Below are positions 1 to 9,365 of a stretch of 64,000 bases of DNA, piece by piece (within the stretch, counting starts at the first letter, position 1; the number at the start of each line of letters is the position of its first letter). The notes under the pieces were generated by a model. It did no database searches. It was not told where the DNA came from and worked only from the letters and a program-made list of their open reading frames with translations. Source of the stretch: DATBSK01 sp964501785 (GTDB lineage Bacteria > Actinomycetota > Acidimicrobiia > IMCC26256 > PALSA-555); the NCBI GenBank assembly GCA_964501785.1, contig CAZCUD010000002.1:186001-250000 (forward strand). Reading direction: 5' to 3'. Made by a program: the position numbers and the translations under genes.

Positions 1-1289
1 TCGACCTCGAACGAGGAGATGTTCTCCCCGCGCCGGCGGATGGCGTCCTTGATCCGGTCGACGAAGTAGTAGTTGCCGTCCTCGTCGTAGCGGAACCCGT
101 CACCGGTGTGGAACCACCCGTTGCGCCATGCCGCTGCGGTCGCCTCGGGCATGCCGTGGTAGCCGCAGTTGACGACCCACGGCTCGTCGGTCCGCACGAC
201 CAGCTCGCCGACCTGGCCCGGACCGAGCGGCTGGTCGTGCTCGTCGACGATGCGCGCCTCGTACCCCGCCCAGCCGCGCTGGAGCTTGCCGCAGCTCGTG
301 CTGTTGGCCAGCTCGAACCCGTCGGACGCGAACGGCGCGCCGATCTCGGTCATGCCGTACCCGGTGCCGACCTCCACGCCGAAGCGGCGCTTGAACTCGT
401 CGACCTGGGGGACGAGCGGGCCCATCATCACGTGGCGCAGCGGCGAGTCGGCGTCGTCGGGCTGCTCGGGCTGCATGAGCAGGAACGGCGCCATCGGACC
501 GACGAGGCCTGCGCCGGTGATCCCGAAGCGACGCACGTCGTCCCAGAAGTGCTGGATCGAGAACTGCTCGCGCACGACCATCCGGGCCTCGAACACCGAG
601 GCCTGGTACAGCATCGCCTTCCCCGAGACGTGGAACGCGGGGTACATCGCGTAGAAGCCCTCGCCCGGGCGCACGAAGTCGGGCGGTGCGGTGTTGACGA
701 ACGACCACAACGTGCCCCACGGCATGAGCACGCCCTTCGACGGACCCGTCGTGCCCGAGGTGTAGATGATGGCGGCGACGTCCCAGTAGTCGGGGCCCAC
801 GAGGTCGTCGGCGACGACCGCCTCGGCGAACAGCTCCTCACCGGTGACGACGCGGCCCGGGAGCCCGGTGGGCGCCTCGTCGGCATCGGGGACGACGACG
901 GTGTCGACGTGCGCAAGGTCGCCGGCGACCTCGACGAGCTGCGGGACGAAGCGCTCGCTGATCACGATCGCGTTCGCGGTCGAGTTGTCGACCAGGTACC
1001 GCAGCATCTGACCCCGGTACATGTTGTTCGCGGGCACCTCGGTCGCACCGAGCCACGTGAGGCCGAGCCACGCGTGGAACGCCTCGAACGAGTTGGGGAG
1101 CATCGTCACGACGTGGTCGCCGGGCGCGATGCCGACGCGACGCAGCGCGTCGGCCCAGCGGAGGTTGGTCTCGTGAAGCCCGCGGCGCGTGACCGCGCGC
1201 CCGTCGACGTCTTGCATCGCGATCGCGTCGGGCGCCTCGGCAGCGAGGCGCGCCAGGAGGTGTGGCAGGACGCACTCACGATCCAGCAT
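1..1289 (-). CDS. AMP-forming acyl-CoA ligase (C-terminus cut by window edge)
   Basis: The minus frame opens with an ATG at 1289 and runs without a stop to base 1, so the last part of the protein is missing. Near the window edge it shows the ligase signature region with GWFHTGDG and, further on, the hinge/lid part DRIKDAIRRRGENIS; these belong to the ANL family, which makes acyl-AMP from ATP and a carboxylic acid and transfers it to CoA. The true substrate cannot be read. A 16-bp palindrome lies 9 bases upstream of the start. The DinB-fold gene diverges on the other strand. Confidence 0.85.
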   Translation of the reverse strand, partial: MLDRECVLPHLLARLAAEAPDAIAMQDVDGRAVTRRGLHETNLRWADALRRVGIAPGDHVVTMLPNSFEAFHAWLGLTWLGATEVPANNMYRGQMLRYLVDNSTANAIVISERFVPQLVEVAGDLAHVDTVVVPDADEAPTGLPGRVVTGEELFAEAVVADDLVGPDYWDVAAIIYTSGTTGPSKGVLMPWGTLWSFVNTAPPDFVRPGEGFYAMYPAFHVSGKAMLYQASVFEARMVVREQFSIQHFWDDVRRFGITGAGLVGPMAPFLLMQPEQPDDADSPLRHVMMGPLVPQVDEFKRRFGVEVGTGYGMTEIGAPFASDGFELANSTSCGKLQRGWAGYEARIVDEHDQPLGPGQVGELVVRTDEPWVVNCGYHGMPEATAAAWRNGWFHTGDGFRYDEDGNYYFVDRIKDAIRRRGENISSFEV

Positions 1290-1297
1290 GCCGGGAT

Positions 1298-1313
1298 GTT
1301 AGCGACCGTTCAC
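1298..1313. promoter_or_regulatory. Shared 16-bp operator-like palindrome, copy 1
   Basis: Sequence GTTAGCGACCGTTCAC, between the divergent ligase (start 1289) and DinB-fold gene (start 1345). The same 16-base pattern recurs at 8466, 11901 (inverted) and 14464. The best copies read as a 6-4-6 dyad GTKAAC-N4-GTTMAC. The binding protein is unknown; a TetR- or GntR-type regulator of acyl-CoA metabolism is an inference. Confidence 0.55.
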
Positions 1314-1344
1314 ACCCGGCGGCACGGGCCGGTACCGTCGGGCC

Positions 1345-2130
1345 GTGACCACGGACCCCTTCGCCGGGCTCCTCGCCGACCTCGAGGCGGAGGAGCTGGC
1401 GCTCGACCGCGTCGTCGCCGACCTCGACGACACGCGGTGGCGCGTGAGCACGCCGGCGTCGGGATGGGACGTGCGCGACACCGTCGCCCACCTGGGCGCG
1501 TCGGAGGAGCTCGCGACGATCGCGCTGACCGACGAGGAGGGGTTCGGATCCCGACTCTCCGCGCTGGTCGCCGACCTCGGAGCCGCGGAGGCCGAGCTCA
1601 CCGAGCGCGGACGGTCGATGCCCGGGCCTGCCGTCCTCGACTGGTGGCGCGACGCACGCGCCGGGACGCTCGACGCGCTGCGCGCACGCGTCGCGACCCA
1701 GCGCGTCCCCTGGATCACCGGGAAGATGTCGGCGATGTCGTTCGCGACGGCTCGACTGATGGAGACCTGGGCCCACGGCGAGGACGTCCGTGACGCGCTC
1801 CACGTCCCCACGGAGGCCACCGCCCGGTTGCGCCACGTCGCCGAGCTGGGCGTGCGGACTCGCCCGTTCGCGTACGCCGTGCGCGGGCTCGCCGCGCCCG
1901 ACGCTGCGGTGCGAGTCGAGCTCACCGCGCCCGACGGCTCTACGTGGGCCTGGGGCGACCCCGACGCCGACGCCGTGGTCCGAGGCCCGGCGCTCGACTT
2001 CTGCCGAGTCGTCACGCAACGTCGCCACCCCGACGACGTGCATCTGGAGGTGCAGGGCGAGGCGGCGCACGAGTGGATCTCGATCGCGCAGGCGTTCGCC
2101 GGACCGCCCACGACGCCGACGCGACGCTGA
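1345..2130 (+). CDS. TIGR03084-like DinB/maleylpyruvate-isomerase-fold protein
   Basis: 261 aa, GTG start. The N-terminal part resembles the mycothiol-dependent maleylpyruvate isomerase / DinB four-helix fold: GWDVRDTVAHLGASEE near residue 35 and ARLMETWAHGEDVRDAL near residue 137 supply the His residues expected to bind a metal. The C-terminal third (VELTAPDGSTWAWGD) matches the usual trailing domain of this group. The family is common in mycothiol-making actinobacteria and may act in thiol-dependent isomerisation or detoxification; the actual reaction is not known. It diverges from the ligase and shares its promoter region. Confidence 0.75.
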   Translation: MTTDPFAGLLADLEAEELALDRVVADLDDTRWRVSTPASGWDVRDTVAHLGASEELATIALTDEEGFGSRLSALVADLGAAEAELTERGRSMPGPAVLDWWRDARAGTLDALRARVATQRVPWITGKMSAMSFATARLMETWAHGEDVRDALHVPTEATARLRHVAELGVRTRPFAYAVRGLAAPDAAVRVELTAPDGSTWAWGDPDADAVVRGPALDFCRVVTQRRHPDDVHLEVQGEAAHEWISIAQAFAGPPTTPTRR

Positions 2131-2139
2131 GGCGCCTGC

Positions 2140-3579
2140 TCAGGAGACCGGTGGGCGGCGGTCGGCCCATGGGCGCTCGACCTCCAGCACGCCGGCGACC
2201 CTGACCACCGTGGCTTCGTCGGCCGGGCGGCCCACGACCTGCACCCCGACCGGGAGACCGTCGTCGTCGACCGCGACCGGCAGCGACGCCGCAGGCTGAC
2301 CGGTGGTGTTCCACAGCGCGGTGAACGGGGTCAGCGCCCAGAACTCCATGACCCGCTCGATGCCGGCGTCCTTCATCGACCCGACGAGCGGTGGCGGGCC
2401 CGCGACGGTCGGCGAGACGAACACGTCGTAGTCGTCGAAGAACGCGACCGTGCGACGCGAGAGCGACTGGAGGTCGTCGAACGCCTTCACGAAGTCGACC
2501 GCGCTCACGAGCCTCCCCATCTCCACGAGCGTGCGCATCCACGGATCGAGCGTCTCGAGCGGCGGATACGGAACCTGCTCCGCTGCCGCCGCATGCTGGG
2601 CGGCGAAGATCGTCGACGACTGCACGACGAGATCTTCGCCGTAGCCCGGCGGCACGGCCTGCTCGACCTCGTGGCCGAGCGACTCGAGGAGGGCCGCGAC
2701 ATCCTCGACCGCACCGCGGTTCGCCGGCGCGCACGCCTCGCGCGCGACTCCCGGGTGCGGGTGGTACGCGACTCTCAGCCGCGCGGGTGGCACCCCGACC
2801 TCGTCGGCGAGCCGTGGCGCGAACCGGGGCGCCCACCACGCGTCACCGGTGGCCGGACCCGCCATCACGTCGAGCAGCGCGGCCGCATCGGCGACCGTGC
2901 GCGTGATCGGACCGTTGATCGAGAAGAACTGCTGCGAGTGGGGCGCCGCCGACACCCTCCCCCGCTGCGGCTTCAGCCCGACCGCGCCGCACCATGCCGA
3001 AGGGTTGCGGATCGAGCCGCCGCCGTCCGACCCGTGCGACACCGCGCACAGGCCGGCGACGACCGCAGCCGCGGCACCGCCCGACGAGCCGCCACACGAC
3101 CGCGCCGGATCCCACGGGTTGCGGCCCGGTGGGTACGCCGGCGGTTCGCTGATGTTGAGTGGTCCGAACTCCGGCACGATCGTCTTCCCCAGGAACACGA
3201 ACCCCGCGCGCCGACATCGCGCCACGACCTCGTCGTCCGCGTCGGGCACGCGGTCGCGCCACTCCGCCGTCCCGTGCGTCGACCGGATCCCCGCCGTGTC
3301 ATGGAGGTCCTTGATCGAGATCGGCACCCCGAGGAACGGCCCGTCCCGATCATCGACGTCCCCGCGACCGACACGTCGATCAGCCAGCGCAGCGTCGGCT
3401 CGGCGAGCCTGCTCCAGCGCCACGTCGGCCGCGACCGTGACGTACGCCGCGATCGTCGGGTTCAGGCGCTCGATCCGCGCCAGGTAGCACTCGGTCAGCT
3501 CGGTCGACGTGACGTCACCGCGTCCGACCATCGCCGCCTGCTCGACCGCGGGGACGTACGCGAGCTCACGCTCGTCCAT
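2140..3579 (-). CDS. Amidase (amidase signature family), paralogue 1
   Basis: 479 aa, ATG start. It carries the amidase-signature core: PISIKDLHDTAG with the catalytic Lys (about residue 90) and the Gly/Ser-rich GGSSGGAAAAV followed by GSDGGGSIRNPSA with the cis-Ser and nucleophilic Ser (about residues 163-190). Members hydrolyse carboxamides to acid plus ammonia in the cytosol. Its start overlaps the 3' end of the fused ABC transporter gene by 14 bases, so the two are cotranscribed; transport and hydrolysis of an amide-containing substrate is a reasonable inference. A clear paralogue lies at 14555-15967. Confidence 0.88.
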   Translation of the reverse strand: MDERELAYVPAVEQAAMVGRGDVTSTELTECYLARIERLNPTIAAYVTVAADVALEQARRADAALADRRVGRGDVDDRDGPFLGVPISIKDLHDTAGIRSTHGTAEWRDRVPDADDEVVARCRRAGFVFLGKTIVPEFGPLNISEPPAYPPGRNPWDPARSCGGSSGGAAAAVVAGLCAVSHGSDGGGSIRNPSAWCGAVGLKPQRGRVSAAPHSQQFFSINGPITRTVADAAALLDVMAGPATGDAWWAPRFAPRLADEVGVPPARLRVAYHPHPGVAREACAPANRGAVEDVAALLESLGHEVEQAVPPGYGEDLVVQSSTIFAAQHAAAAEQVPYPPLETLDPWMRTLVEMGRLVSAVDFVKAFDDLQSLSRRTVAFFDDYDVFVSPTVAGPPPLVGSMKDAGIERVMEFWALTPFTALWNTTGQPAASLPVAVDDDGLPVGVQVVGRPADEATVVRVAGVLEVERPWADRRPPVS

Positions 3580-6500
3580 CGGGCATCACCTCCGCTCGCG
3601 TCGGGGCGCGACCAGGATCCTCGACCTGGTCGTCCGCCGAGTCCGGTGCCCGGTGGTCCGTGGTGTCGTCGACGTCGAAGCCCGACAGGTACGCCGACTC
3701 GAGCTCGCCGAGGTGATCTCGCAGCTCGGCCGCCGACCCCTCGAGCGCGACGCGACCGCGGCGGAGCACCACGACCCGGTCGGCGATGCTGAGCGCCTCA
3801 CCGGCGTGCTGCTCGACCAGGAGCACACCGACGCCGCGATCGGCGGCGGCGCGCACCGCGAGGAGCAGTCGCTGCACGACCAGCGGCGCGAGGCCCAACG
3901 ACAGCTCGTCCACGAGCAGGAGCTTCGGATCACCGGCGAGCGCGCGACCCAACGTGAGCATCTGCTGCTCGCCACCGGAGAGGAGCCCGGCACGGCGGCG
4001 CAGGAGGGGCGCCAGCTCGGGGAACAGCTCGATCGCGCCCCTGGTAGCACCAGGACGGAGGCGCAGGTTGGCGGCGGTGGACAGCGTGGTGAAGACCGCG
4101 CGCTCCTCCGGGACGAACCCGAGACCTCGGCGCACGCGCCGGTGCAGCGGCGCTCGCTCGGACGCCCCCAGGCAGCGCACCTCACCGGCGAGCGGCGGCA
4201 GCTCGCCCGCGATCGTGAGAAGCGTCGTCGTCTTGCCCGCGCCGTTCGGACCGAGGAGCGCGACGATCTCGCCCGCGCACACATCGAGGTCGAGGCCGCG
4301 GACCGCAGCGAGGTCGCCGTAGCCGGCGTCGAGGCCGCGGACGGAGACGAGCGGTTCGGCTTCGACCAGCGACTCACCCGGCTGGTCCGCCCCCGCGATC
4401 GGGCCGGGTGCTTCGACCTCGGACTCCACCGGGGCACCCAGGTACGAGGAGATGACCTCGGGCGAGTGACGTACCTCTTCAGGCGTCCCTTCGGCCAGGC
4501 GGCGCCCCTCGTCGAGCACCACGACCCGATCGCACACGTCGAGGACGAGTGCGACGTCGTGCTCCACGAGCAGCACAGCGATCCCCCAGTCGTGCGCGAG
4601 GCGACCGATCAGGTTGCCGAGCTCGGCGGTCTCCTCGTCGCTGAGCCCGGCCGCGGGCTCGTCGAGGAGCAGGATCGACGGGGCCGCGGCGATCGCGCGT
4701 GCGATCGCGACGAGCCGACGACGTCCGTACGGGAGCTCGTCGGGGCGCCGGTCGAGGTCGGGTTCGAGTCCGAACTCCCGTACCGCCGCGACCGCAGTCG
4801 GAGCCAGTGGCGCGCGCCGCGGCCACACGAGATCGGTCAGGTACGAGCGGCGGTCGCGCGGCTCGGACGCCACCCGCAGGTTCTCGAGCACCGTCATGCT
4901 CTCGAAGAGCTCCAACGTCTGGAAGCTGCGCGCGATCCCGGCCGCCGCGCGCCGACGCGGCGACCAACGATCGACTCGCCGCCCGTCGAGGGTGACCGTG
5001 CCGGTCGAGCGCGTGAACCCCGTCGCGGCGTCGATCAGCGTGGTCTTGCCGGCGCCGTTCGGTCCGATGAGACCCAGCACCTCCCCCGGGCGCACGGTGA
5101 GCGATACGTCCTCGAGTGCCGTGACACCGCCGAAGCTCACGCTCACGTCGCGCAGCTCGAGCGTCGCGGGTACGACCGGCTCGCGCTCGCCGAGCGGGGG
5201 CAGCACGCTGGGAGTCGGGGCGGTGCTGCGCGCTCGGCGCGCTCGCTCGAGCACTCGTCGAGGGAGTGACGCCAGCCCGTCGGGCACGACGACGAGCACG
5301 ACCAAGAGCGCGAAGCCGAGCACGACCTGCACCGACTCGTTGTCGTCGAGGAGATCGCCGAAGAGGCTCGTGACGAACGCACCCGGAGCGATCGCCCCGC
5401 CGAGCACCGACCCGAGCACGAAGCCGATGCCGCCGATGACCGCGTAGATCACGACGAAGATCGACTCGAAGATCGAGAACGTCGGAAGGAACACTGCGGT
5501 CGGTCGTCGGAACGTGATGAGGATGCCGCCGATCGCCGCGATCGCGGCGGCTGCACCGAACGCGTACAGCTTCGCGCCGAACACCGAGATCCCGAGCGAT
5601 GCCGCGGCGCGCTCGTTCGATCGGACCGCGACGAGCCGACGGCCCGCGCGCCCACGCCGGAGGTTGGCGACCATCACGCCGGCGAGCACCAGCAGGCCGA
5701 GCGCGAACAGCGCGTAGCGCTCCGGATGGTCGAGCGGGTCGATGGCGACGCCGAACAGGTCGGGGGCGCCGATCTCGAGCCCCGTGATCCCGCCCGTGCG
5801 GTCCGCGTTGCCGAGCACCCACGCCTGGATGACCACCGCGAGCCCCAGCGTCGCGACCGCGAGGTTGACGCCCCGCGTGCGCAGCGACGGGAGTCCGACC
5901 AGGACGCCGACCGGGACTGCGCCGAGCACCCCCACGATCGCCGCGAGCCAGAACGGCGCTCCCTCGTCCACGACGAGCGACGCCGCGATCCACCCACCCA
6001 TGCCGGCGAGCGCGAACTGCGCGAGCGACAGCTGACCGGTGAAGCCGGTGACGACCACGAGCGAGAGCACGATGATGCCGAACGCGGCACTGGTCGTGAC
6101 CGCCTCCACGACGGTCGTCGAGAAGACGAACGACACCAGGAGCACGCTGACGGCGACCACCGGCACCAGCACCAACGGCCGGATCCGTCCGGGGCCGACC
6201 TCGGGCGGTCGCTCGGTCACCTCGCCTCGGAGCGGCAACGAGCGACCGAGCACGACGAGGACGAGGATGATCACCAGGAACGGCACCGACTCGGCCCAGC
6301 CGTCGAGGGTGACCACCTCCCCGCGCTGCTCCGTGAGGTACGTCTGGAGCCACGCGATCTCCGACTGGAGCACTCCGATCAGGAGACCGCCGAGCAGAGT
6401 GAGCGGGAACGAGCGGAAGCCGCCGACCAGCGCGGCCGCCAGCGCGGGCACGATCAGCAACGTCAGACCGACGACCGAGAGGCCCGCGATGTTGACCACG

Positions 6501-7120
6501 AACACGGCGGCGAGTACGGCGAGCATCGATCCGAGCGACCAGTTGACGGTCGCGACGAGGTCGGGTGAGACGCCCTGCGCCGACGTCGCTCGTCGGTTCT
6601 CGGCCACGGCGCTCGTCGCGAGGCCGAACCGAGTCGATCGGTAGACGAGCGTCAGCACGACGGTCAGCAGCACGCCGATCGAGAGCAGGATCACGCGGTC
6701 TTCACCGATCGTGATGTCGGGGAGCACCTCCACACCGTCGATGGGCAGCAGCTTGGTGACGATCCGCGGCGTGTCGCCGTACTCGCCGTGCGCCCAGGAG
6801 AACAGGATGGCGAAGATCCCCAAGGTCGCGACCAGCCGCGAGATCGCCGGCGCGCGACGCAGCGAACGCATCACGACGAGGTGGATGAGCGCGCCGAGGA
6901 GCGCTGCGAACCCGAGAGCGAGCACCCAGGCCAACCAGGTCGCGGTCCCTTCGTCACGCTGGGTGTAGAAGATGAACGCGCCGACCATGCCGATGGCGCC
7001 GTGCGCGAAGTTGACGACGCCCGAGCCGCGGTACACCAGCACCACGCCGAGCGCGGTGATCGCGTAGACCGCGCCCGCGCCCAGTCCGAGGATCGCGAAC
7101 CGGAGGATGTCCTCGGCCAT
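3566..7120 (-). CDS. Fused LivH-LivM-LivG-LivF-type ABC transporter
   Basis: One uninterrupted 1184-aa frame holds all membrane and ATPase parts of a branched-chain-amino-acid-type (HAAT) importer. Residues about 1-300 are LivH-like permease; about 305-625 LivM-like permease; about 645-895 LivG-like ATPase with Walker A GPNGAGKT near residue 683; about 910-1145 LivF-like ATPase with a second GPNGAGKT near residue 955 and signature LSGGEQQ. These are normally four proteins (LivM-LivG fusions exist). It ends inside the amidase start and follows the substrate-binding protein gene, so the locus is a complete transporter with an amidase. The substrate may be an amino acid, amide or short organic acid; this is inferred from context only. 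Confidence 0.93.
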   Translation of the reverse strand: MAEDILRFAILGLGAGAVYAITALGVVLVYRGSGVVNFAHGAIGMVGAFIFYTQRDEGTATWLAWVLALGFAALLGALIHLVVMRSLRRAPAISRLVATLGIFAILFSWAHGEYGDTPRIVTKLLPIDGVEVLPDITIGEDRVILLSIGVLLTVVLTLVYRSTRFGLATSAVAENRRATSAQGVSPDLVATVNWSLGSMLAVLAAVFVVNIAGLSVVGLTLLIVPALAAALVGGFRSFPLTLLGGLLIGVLQSEIAWLQTYLTEQRGEVVTLDGWAESVPFLVIILVLVVLGRSLPLRGEVTERPPEVGPGRIRPLVLVPVVAVSVLLVSFVFSTTVVEAVTTSAAFGIIVLSLVVVTGFTGQLSLAQFALAGMGGWIAASLVVDEGAPFWLAAIVGVLGAVPVGVLVGLPSLRTRGVNLAVATLGLAVVIQAWVLGNADRTGGITGLEIGAPDLFGVAIDPLDHPERYALFALGLLVLAGVMVANLRRGRAGRRLVAVRSNERAAASLGISVFGAKLYAFGAAAAIAAIGGILITFRRPTAVFLPTFSIFESIFVVIYAVIGGIGFVLGSVLGGAIAPGAFVTSLFGDLLDDNESVQVVLGFALLVVLVVVPDGLASLPRRVLERARRARSTAPTPSVLPPLGEREPVVPATLELRDVSVSFGGVTALEDVSLTVRPGEVLGLIGPNGAGKTTLIDAATGFTRSTGTVTLDGRRVDRWSPRRRAAAGIARSFQTLELFESMTVLENLRVASEPRDRRSYLTDLVWPRRAPLAPTAVAAVREFGLEPDLDRRPDELPYGRRRLVAIARAIAAAPSILLLDEPAAGLSDEETAELGNLIGRLAHDWGIAVLLVEHDVALVLDVCDRVVVLDEGRRLAEGTPEEVRHSPEVISSYLGAPVESEVEAPGPIAGADQPGESLVEAEPLVSVRGLDAGYGDLAAVRGLDLDVCAGEIVALLGPNGAGKTTTLLTIAGELPPLAGEVRCLGASERAPLHRRVRRGLGFVPEERAVFTTLSTAANLRLRPGATRGAIELFPELAPLLRRRAGLLSGGEQQMLTLGRALAGDPKLLLVDELSLGLAPLVVQRLLLAVRAAADRGVGVLLVEQHAGEALSIADRVVVLRRGRVALEGSAAELRDHLGELESAYLSGFDVDDTTDHRAPDSADDQVEDPGRAPTRAEVMPDGRA

Positions 7121-7170
7121 GGCTCAGCGCGTCCCGAACGCGAGGTCCAGAGCCGCGACCCGCGTGAGCG

Positions 7171-8397
7171 TCAGGGCGTCGGGCACTCCTGGTCCGCGAA
7201 GGCGTCGAAGAACTTCCCGGTCACCGGCTTCACCTTCTCCGTCTTCGTGAGCTTCACGGCGAGCTCGCAGCCGTTGAAGATGCGCGGAAGCGGGAGACCC
7301 ACGTCGGCAGGAGTGGTCCACTGCAGTGGCGGGGTCAGCCCGGTCTCGAGGTCGGTCGTCGTGTTCAACGCATCGAAGACGCTCGCTGACGTCACCTCGG
7401 GCAGCCCGTCGGCGACCGTCTGGAGCACCTGCATCGCCAGCCACGAGTTGAGCCGGAAGCCGCTCGTCTCCTTGTAGCCGGCGGCCTTCATCTCCTTGAG
7501 GAAGCGGTTGCCCTCGGGCGTCTTGACACTGAGGGGAGGGAGGAACGCCGGCGCTTGGATGATGCCGGCCGCGTCGTCGCCGAGCGCTTCACGGAACGCA
7601 CCGGGCTCGGTCGAGATGACGGCGATCTTCACGTCGGGGTCGGACTGCTTGGCGGCCTGCACGAAGTTGACCGCGTCCTGTCCCGACAACGCGACGACGA
7701 TGCCGTCGGTGTCGTTCGCGAGCGCGGCCTCGACGTAGCTGGACATGTCGGGTGCGCTCTCGGGAACCGGGACGTCGTTGTTGAGCTCGAGGCCGACCTT
7801 GCCGAGCGTCGTGCGCGCGAAGGTCGGGATGATCGAGGCTGCGGCGAGGTCGATGCGGGCGATGCTGATCTTCTCCGCGCCGTCGTCGGCGAGGAAGCGC
7901 GGCAGGTCGCCGGCGGTCGCGGGCAGGCCACCGGTGATCGGGAACGCAGCCGGCGACGTGAAGTCGGACGCTCCCGCGGCCACGACGCCGATCGACGGGA
8001 TCTTGTTCTCCTCCATGAGCGGCATGAAGCCGGCGGAGTGCGGCGTGAGCACGCCGATCAGCGCGACGACGCCCTCGTCGACGGCCTGGCGCCCGCACTC
8101 GGCGGCGGTGTTCGGGTCGTTGTTGGTGTCGCAGACCAGGACCTTCACCGGACGGCCGCCGATCCCGTCGCTCTTGTTCATCTGCTTGGCGGCTGCCTTC
8201 GCGCCGTCGGGGATCTCCGGGTTGGCCACGCCGGCCGAGTCTTCGTAGATGACCATCACCTTCACCGGGTCACCCGACGGCTTCCCCGACGACCCTGCAC
8301 CGACCGGCGTCACGCTCACCCCGATCGCGAGTGCGGCGACGGCCGCTCCCGACACGACGCGCCGAACGGTCCTGGTGGCTCGCCCACTCCCGCGCAT
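7171..8397 (-). CDS. ABC transporter substrate-binding protein (LivK-like)
   Basis: 408 aa, ATG start preceded by a GGGGGAG ribosome site. A signal peptide is visible (Arg-rich start, hydrophobic stretch about 15-33, cleavage near VGAGSSG). The mature part is a type I periplasmic-binding fold of the branched-chain amino acid family, with IYEDSAGVANPEI, VLVCDTNNDPNTAAECGRQ and ALIGVLTPHSAGFMPL. It delivers the ligand to the fused transporter encoded 50 bases downstream. Two Cys of the mature N-terminal lobe, in VLVCDTN and AAECGRQ, are likely disulfide-bonded. The ligand cannot be read from sequence. Confidence 0.9.
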   Translation of the reverse strand: MRGSGRATRTVRRVVSGAAVAALAIGVSVTPVGAGSSGKPSGDPVKVMVIYEDSAGVANPEIPDGAKAAAKQMNKSDGIGGRPVKVLVCDTNNDPNTAAECGRQAVDEGVVALIGVLTPHSAGFMPLMEENKIPSIGVVAAGASDFTSPAAFPITGGLPATAGDLPRFLADDGAEKISIARIDLAAASIIPTFARTTLGKVGLELNNDVPVPESAPDMSSYVEAALANDTDGIVVALSGQDAVNFVQAAKQSDPDVKIAVISTEPGAFREALGDDAAGIIQAPAFLPPLSVKTPEGNRFLKEMKAAGYKETSGFRLNSWLAMQVLQTVADGLPEVTSASVFDALNTTTDLETGLTPPLQWTTPADVGLPLPRIFNGCELAVKLTKTEKVKPVTGKFFDAFADQECPTP

Positions 8398-8465
8398 GCG
8401 ACTCCCCCCACAACCAGGTTCTCGGTCGCCGGCCGTCGGCCGGGCCGCCTGTACTCGCGGCGAAA

Positions 8466-8481
8466 GTTAGTTACCGTTCAC
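8466..8481. promoter_or_regulatory. Shared 16-bp operator-like palindrome, copy 2
   Basis: Sequence GTTAGTTACCGTTCAC between the divergent substrate-binding protein gene and the crotonase gene. It matches copies at 1298, 11901 and 14464 in length, in the GTTA left end and in the GTTCAC right arm. It is probably an operator for the same regulator. Confidence 0.55.
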
Positions 8482-8540
8482 ATGCCGGTCAAGGAACGAC
8501 GAGCACTCGACCGAGCGTCGAGTCGATGGAGGCAGGACGC

Positions 8541-9347
8541 GTGGAACCGACGACGATCCGGTACGAGACGGGCGACGACCACGTCGCCACCATCACGCTC
8601 GATCGGCCCGAGGCGCTGAACGCCGCGACCTTCGAGATGGAAGAGGAGCTGCTCGCGGCCCTCGCGGAGGCCGACGCCGATCCCGACGTGCGCGCCATCG
8701 TGCTCACGGGTGCGGGTCGCGCCTTCTGCGCGGGTGACGACGTCCAGAAGGCATGGGGCGATCCTCGGATGGAGGCGACGCTCGCCGAGCTCGCCGGGCC
8801 GGCACCGCCGATCACGCCGAGCGTCGCCGCAATGCTCGCGCTCGACACACCGACGGTCGCCGCGGTGAACGGCGTCGCGCTCGGCATCGGCATGGACTTC
8901 GCCCTGCTCTGCGATGTGCGCATCGCCTCGGAGCACGCGAAGTTCGGGCAGCTCTTCGTGAAGATGGGACTGAGCGCGGATGTCACGGGCTACTGGCTGC
9001 TCCCCCAGCTCGTCGGCCGATCGTCGGCTGCGGAGCTCATCCTCTCGGGAGAGATCGTCGACGCCGAGACCGCGGCGCGCATCGGTCTCGTCTCGCGCGT
9101 CGTGCCGGCGGGCGAGCTCCTGGAGGAGGCACGCGGACTGGCCGCCCGCATCGCGGCCAACCCGCCGCTCGCAGTACGAGCGGCAAAGGAGGGGCTGCGC
9201 CTCGCCGTCGGTCGCGGCAGCGACGATCTCGACGAGATGGCCACCTTCGTCGGGCATTCGCTCTCACGGCTGTTCGCCACCGAGGATCACAAGGAGGCCG
9301 TGCAGGCCTTCATGGACCGGCGCCCCGCGACGTTCCACGGTCGCTGA
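8541..9347 (+). CDS. Enoyl-CoA hydratase/isomerase (crotonase) family protein
   Basis: 268 aa from a GTG that has GGAGG eight bases upstream; an ATG at 8526 would add five residues but overlaps that ribosome site. Crotonase-fold motifs are present: oxyanion-hole loops AGRAFCAGDD (about residue 65) and NGVALGIGMDFALLCDVRIAS (about 110). The fold catalyses hydration, isomerisation or hydrolysis of acyl-CoAs. Placement opposite the transporter locus, with a shared palindrome between them, suggests it acts on the CoA ester of the imported compound. The exact reaction is not readable. Confidence 0.88.
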   Translation: MEPTTIRYETGDDHVATITLDRPEALNAATFEMEEELLAALAEADADPDVRAIVLTGAGRAFCAGDDVQKAWGDPRMEATLAELAGPAPPITPSVAAMLALDTPTVAAVNGVALGIGMDFALLCDVRIASEHAKFGQLFVKMGLSADVTGYWLLPQLVGRSSAAELILSGEIVDAETAARIGLVSRVVPAGELLEEARGLAARIAANPPLAVRAAKEGLRLAVGRGSDDLDEMATFVGHSLSRLFATEDHKEAVQAFMDRRPATFHGR

Positions 9348-9365
9348 TCGAGGTCGACGGGTCCT

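Noticed and set aside
108..1793. Long plus-strand frame of 561 codons
   Set aside because: It is antisense to the acyl-CoA ligase and runs into the DinB-fold gene in another frame; composition (Arg/Val/Asp-rich, no motifs) is that of a high-GC shadow.
2593..3792. Plus-strand frame of 399 codons
   Set aside because: Antisense to the amidase, which has full catalytic motifs on the minus strand.
5726..6568. Plus-strand frame rich in Asp/Arg/Glu
   Set aside because: Shadow of the fused transporter; no domain pattern and highly skewed composition.
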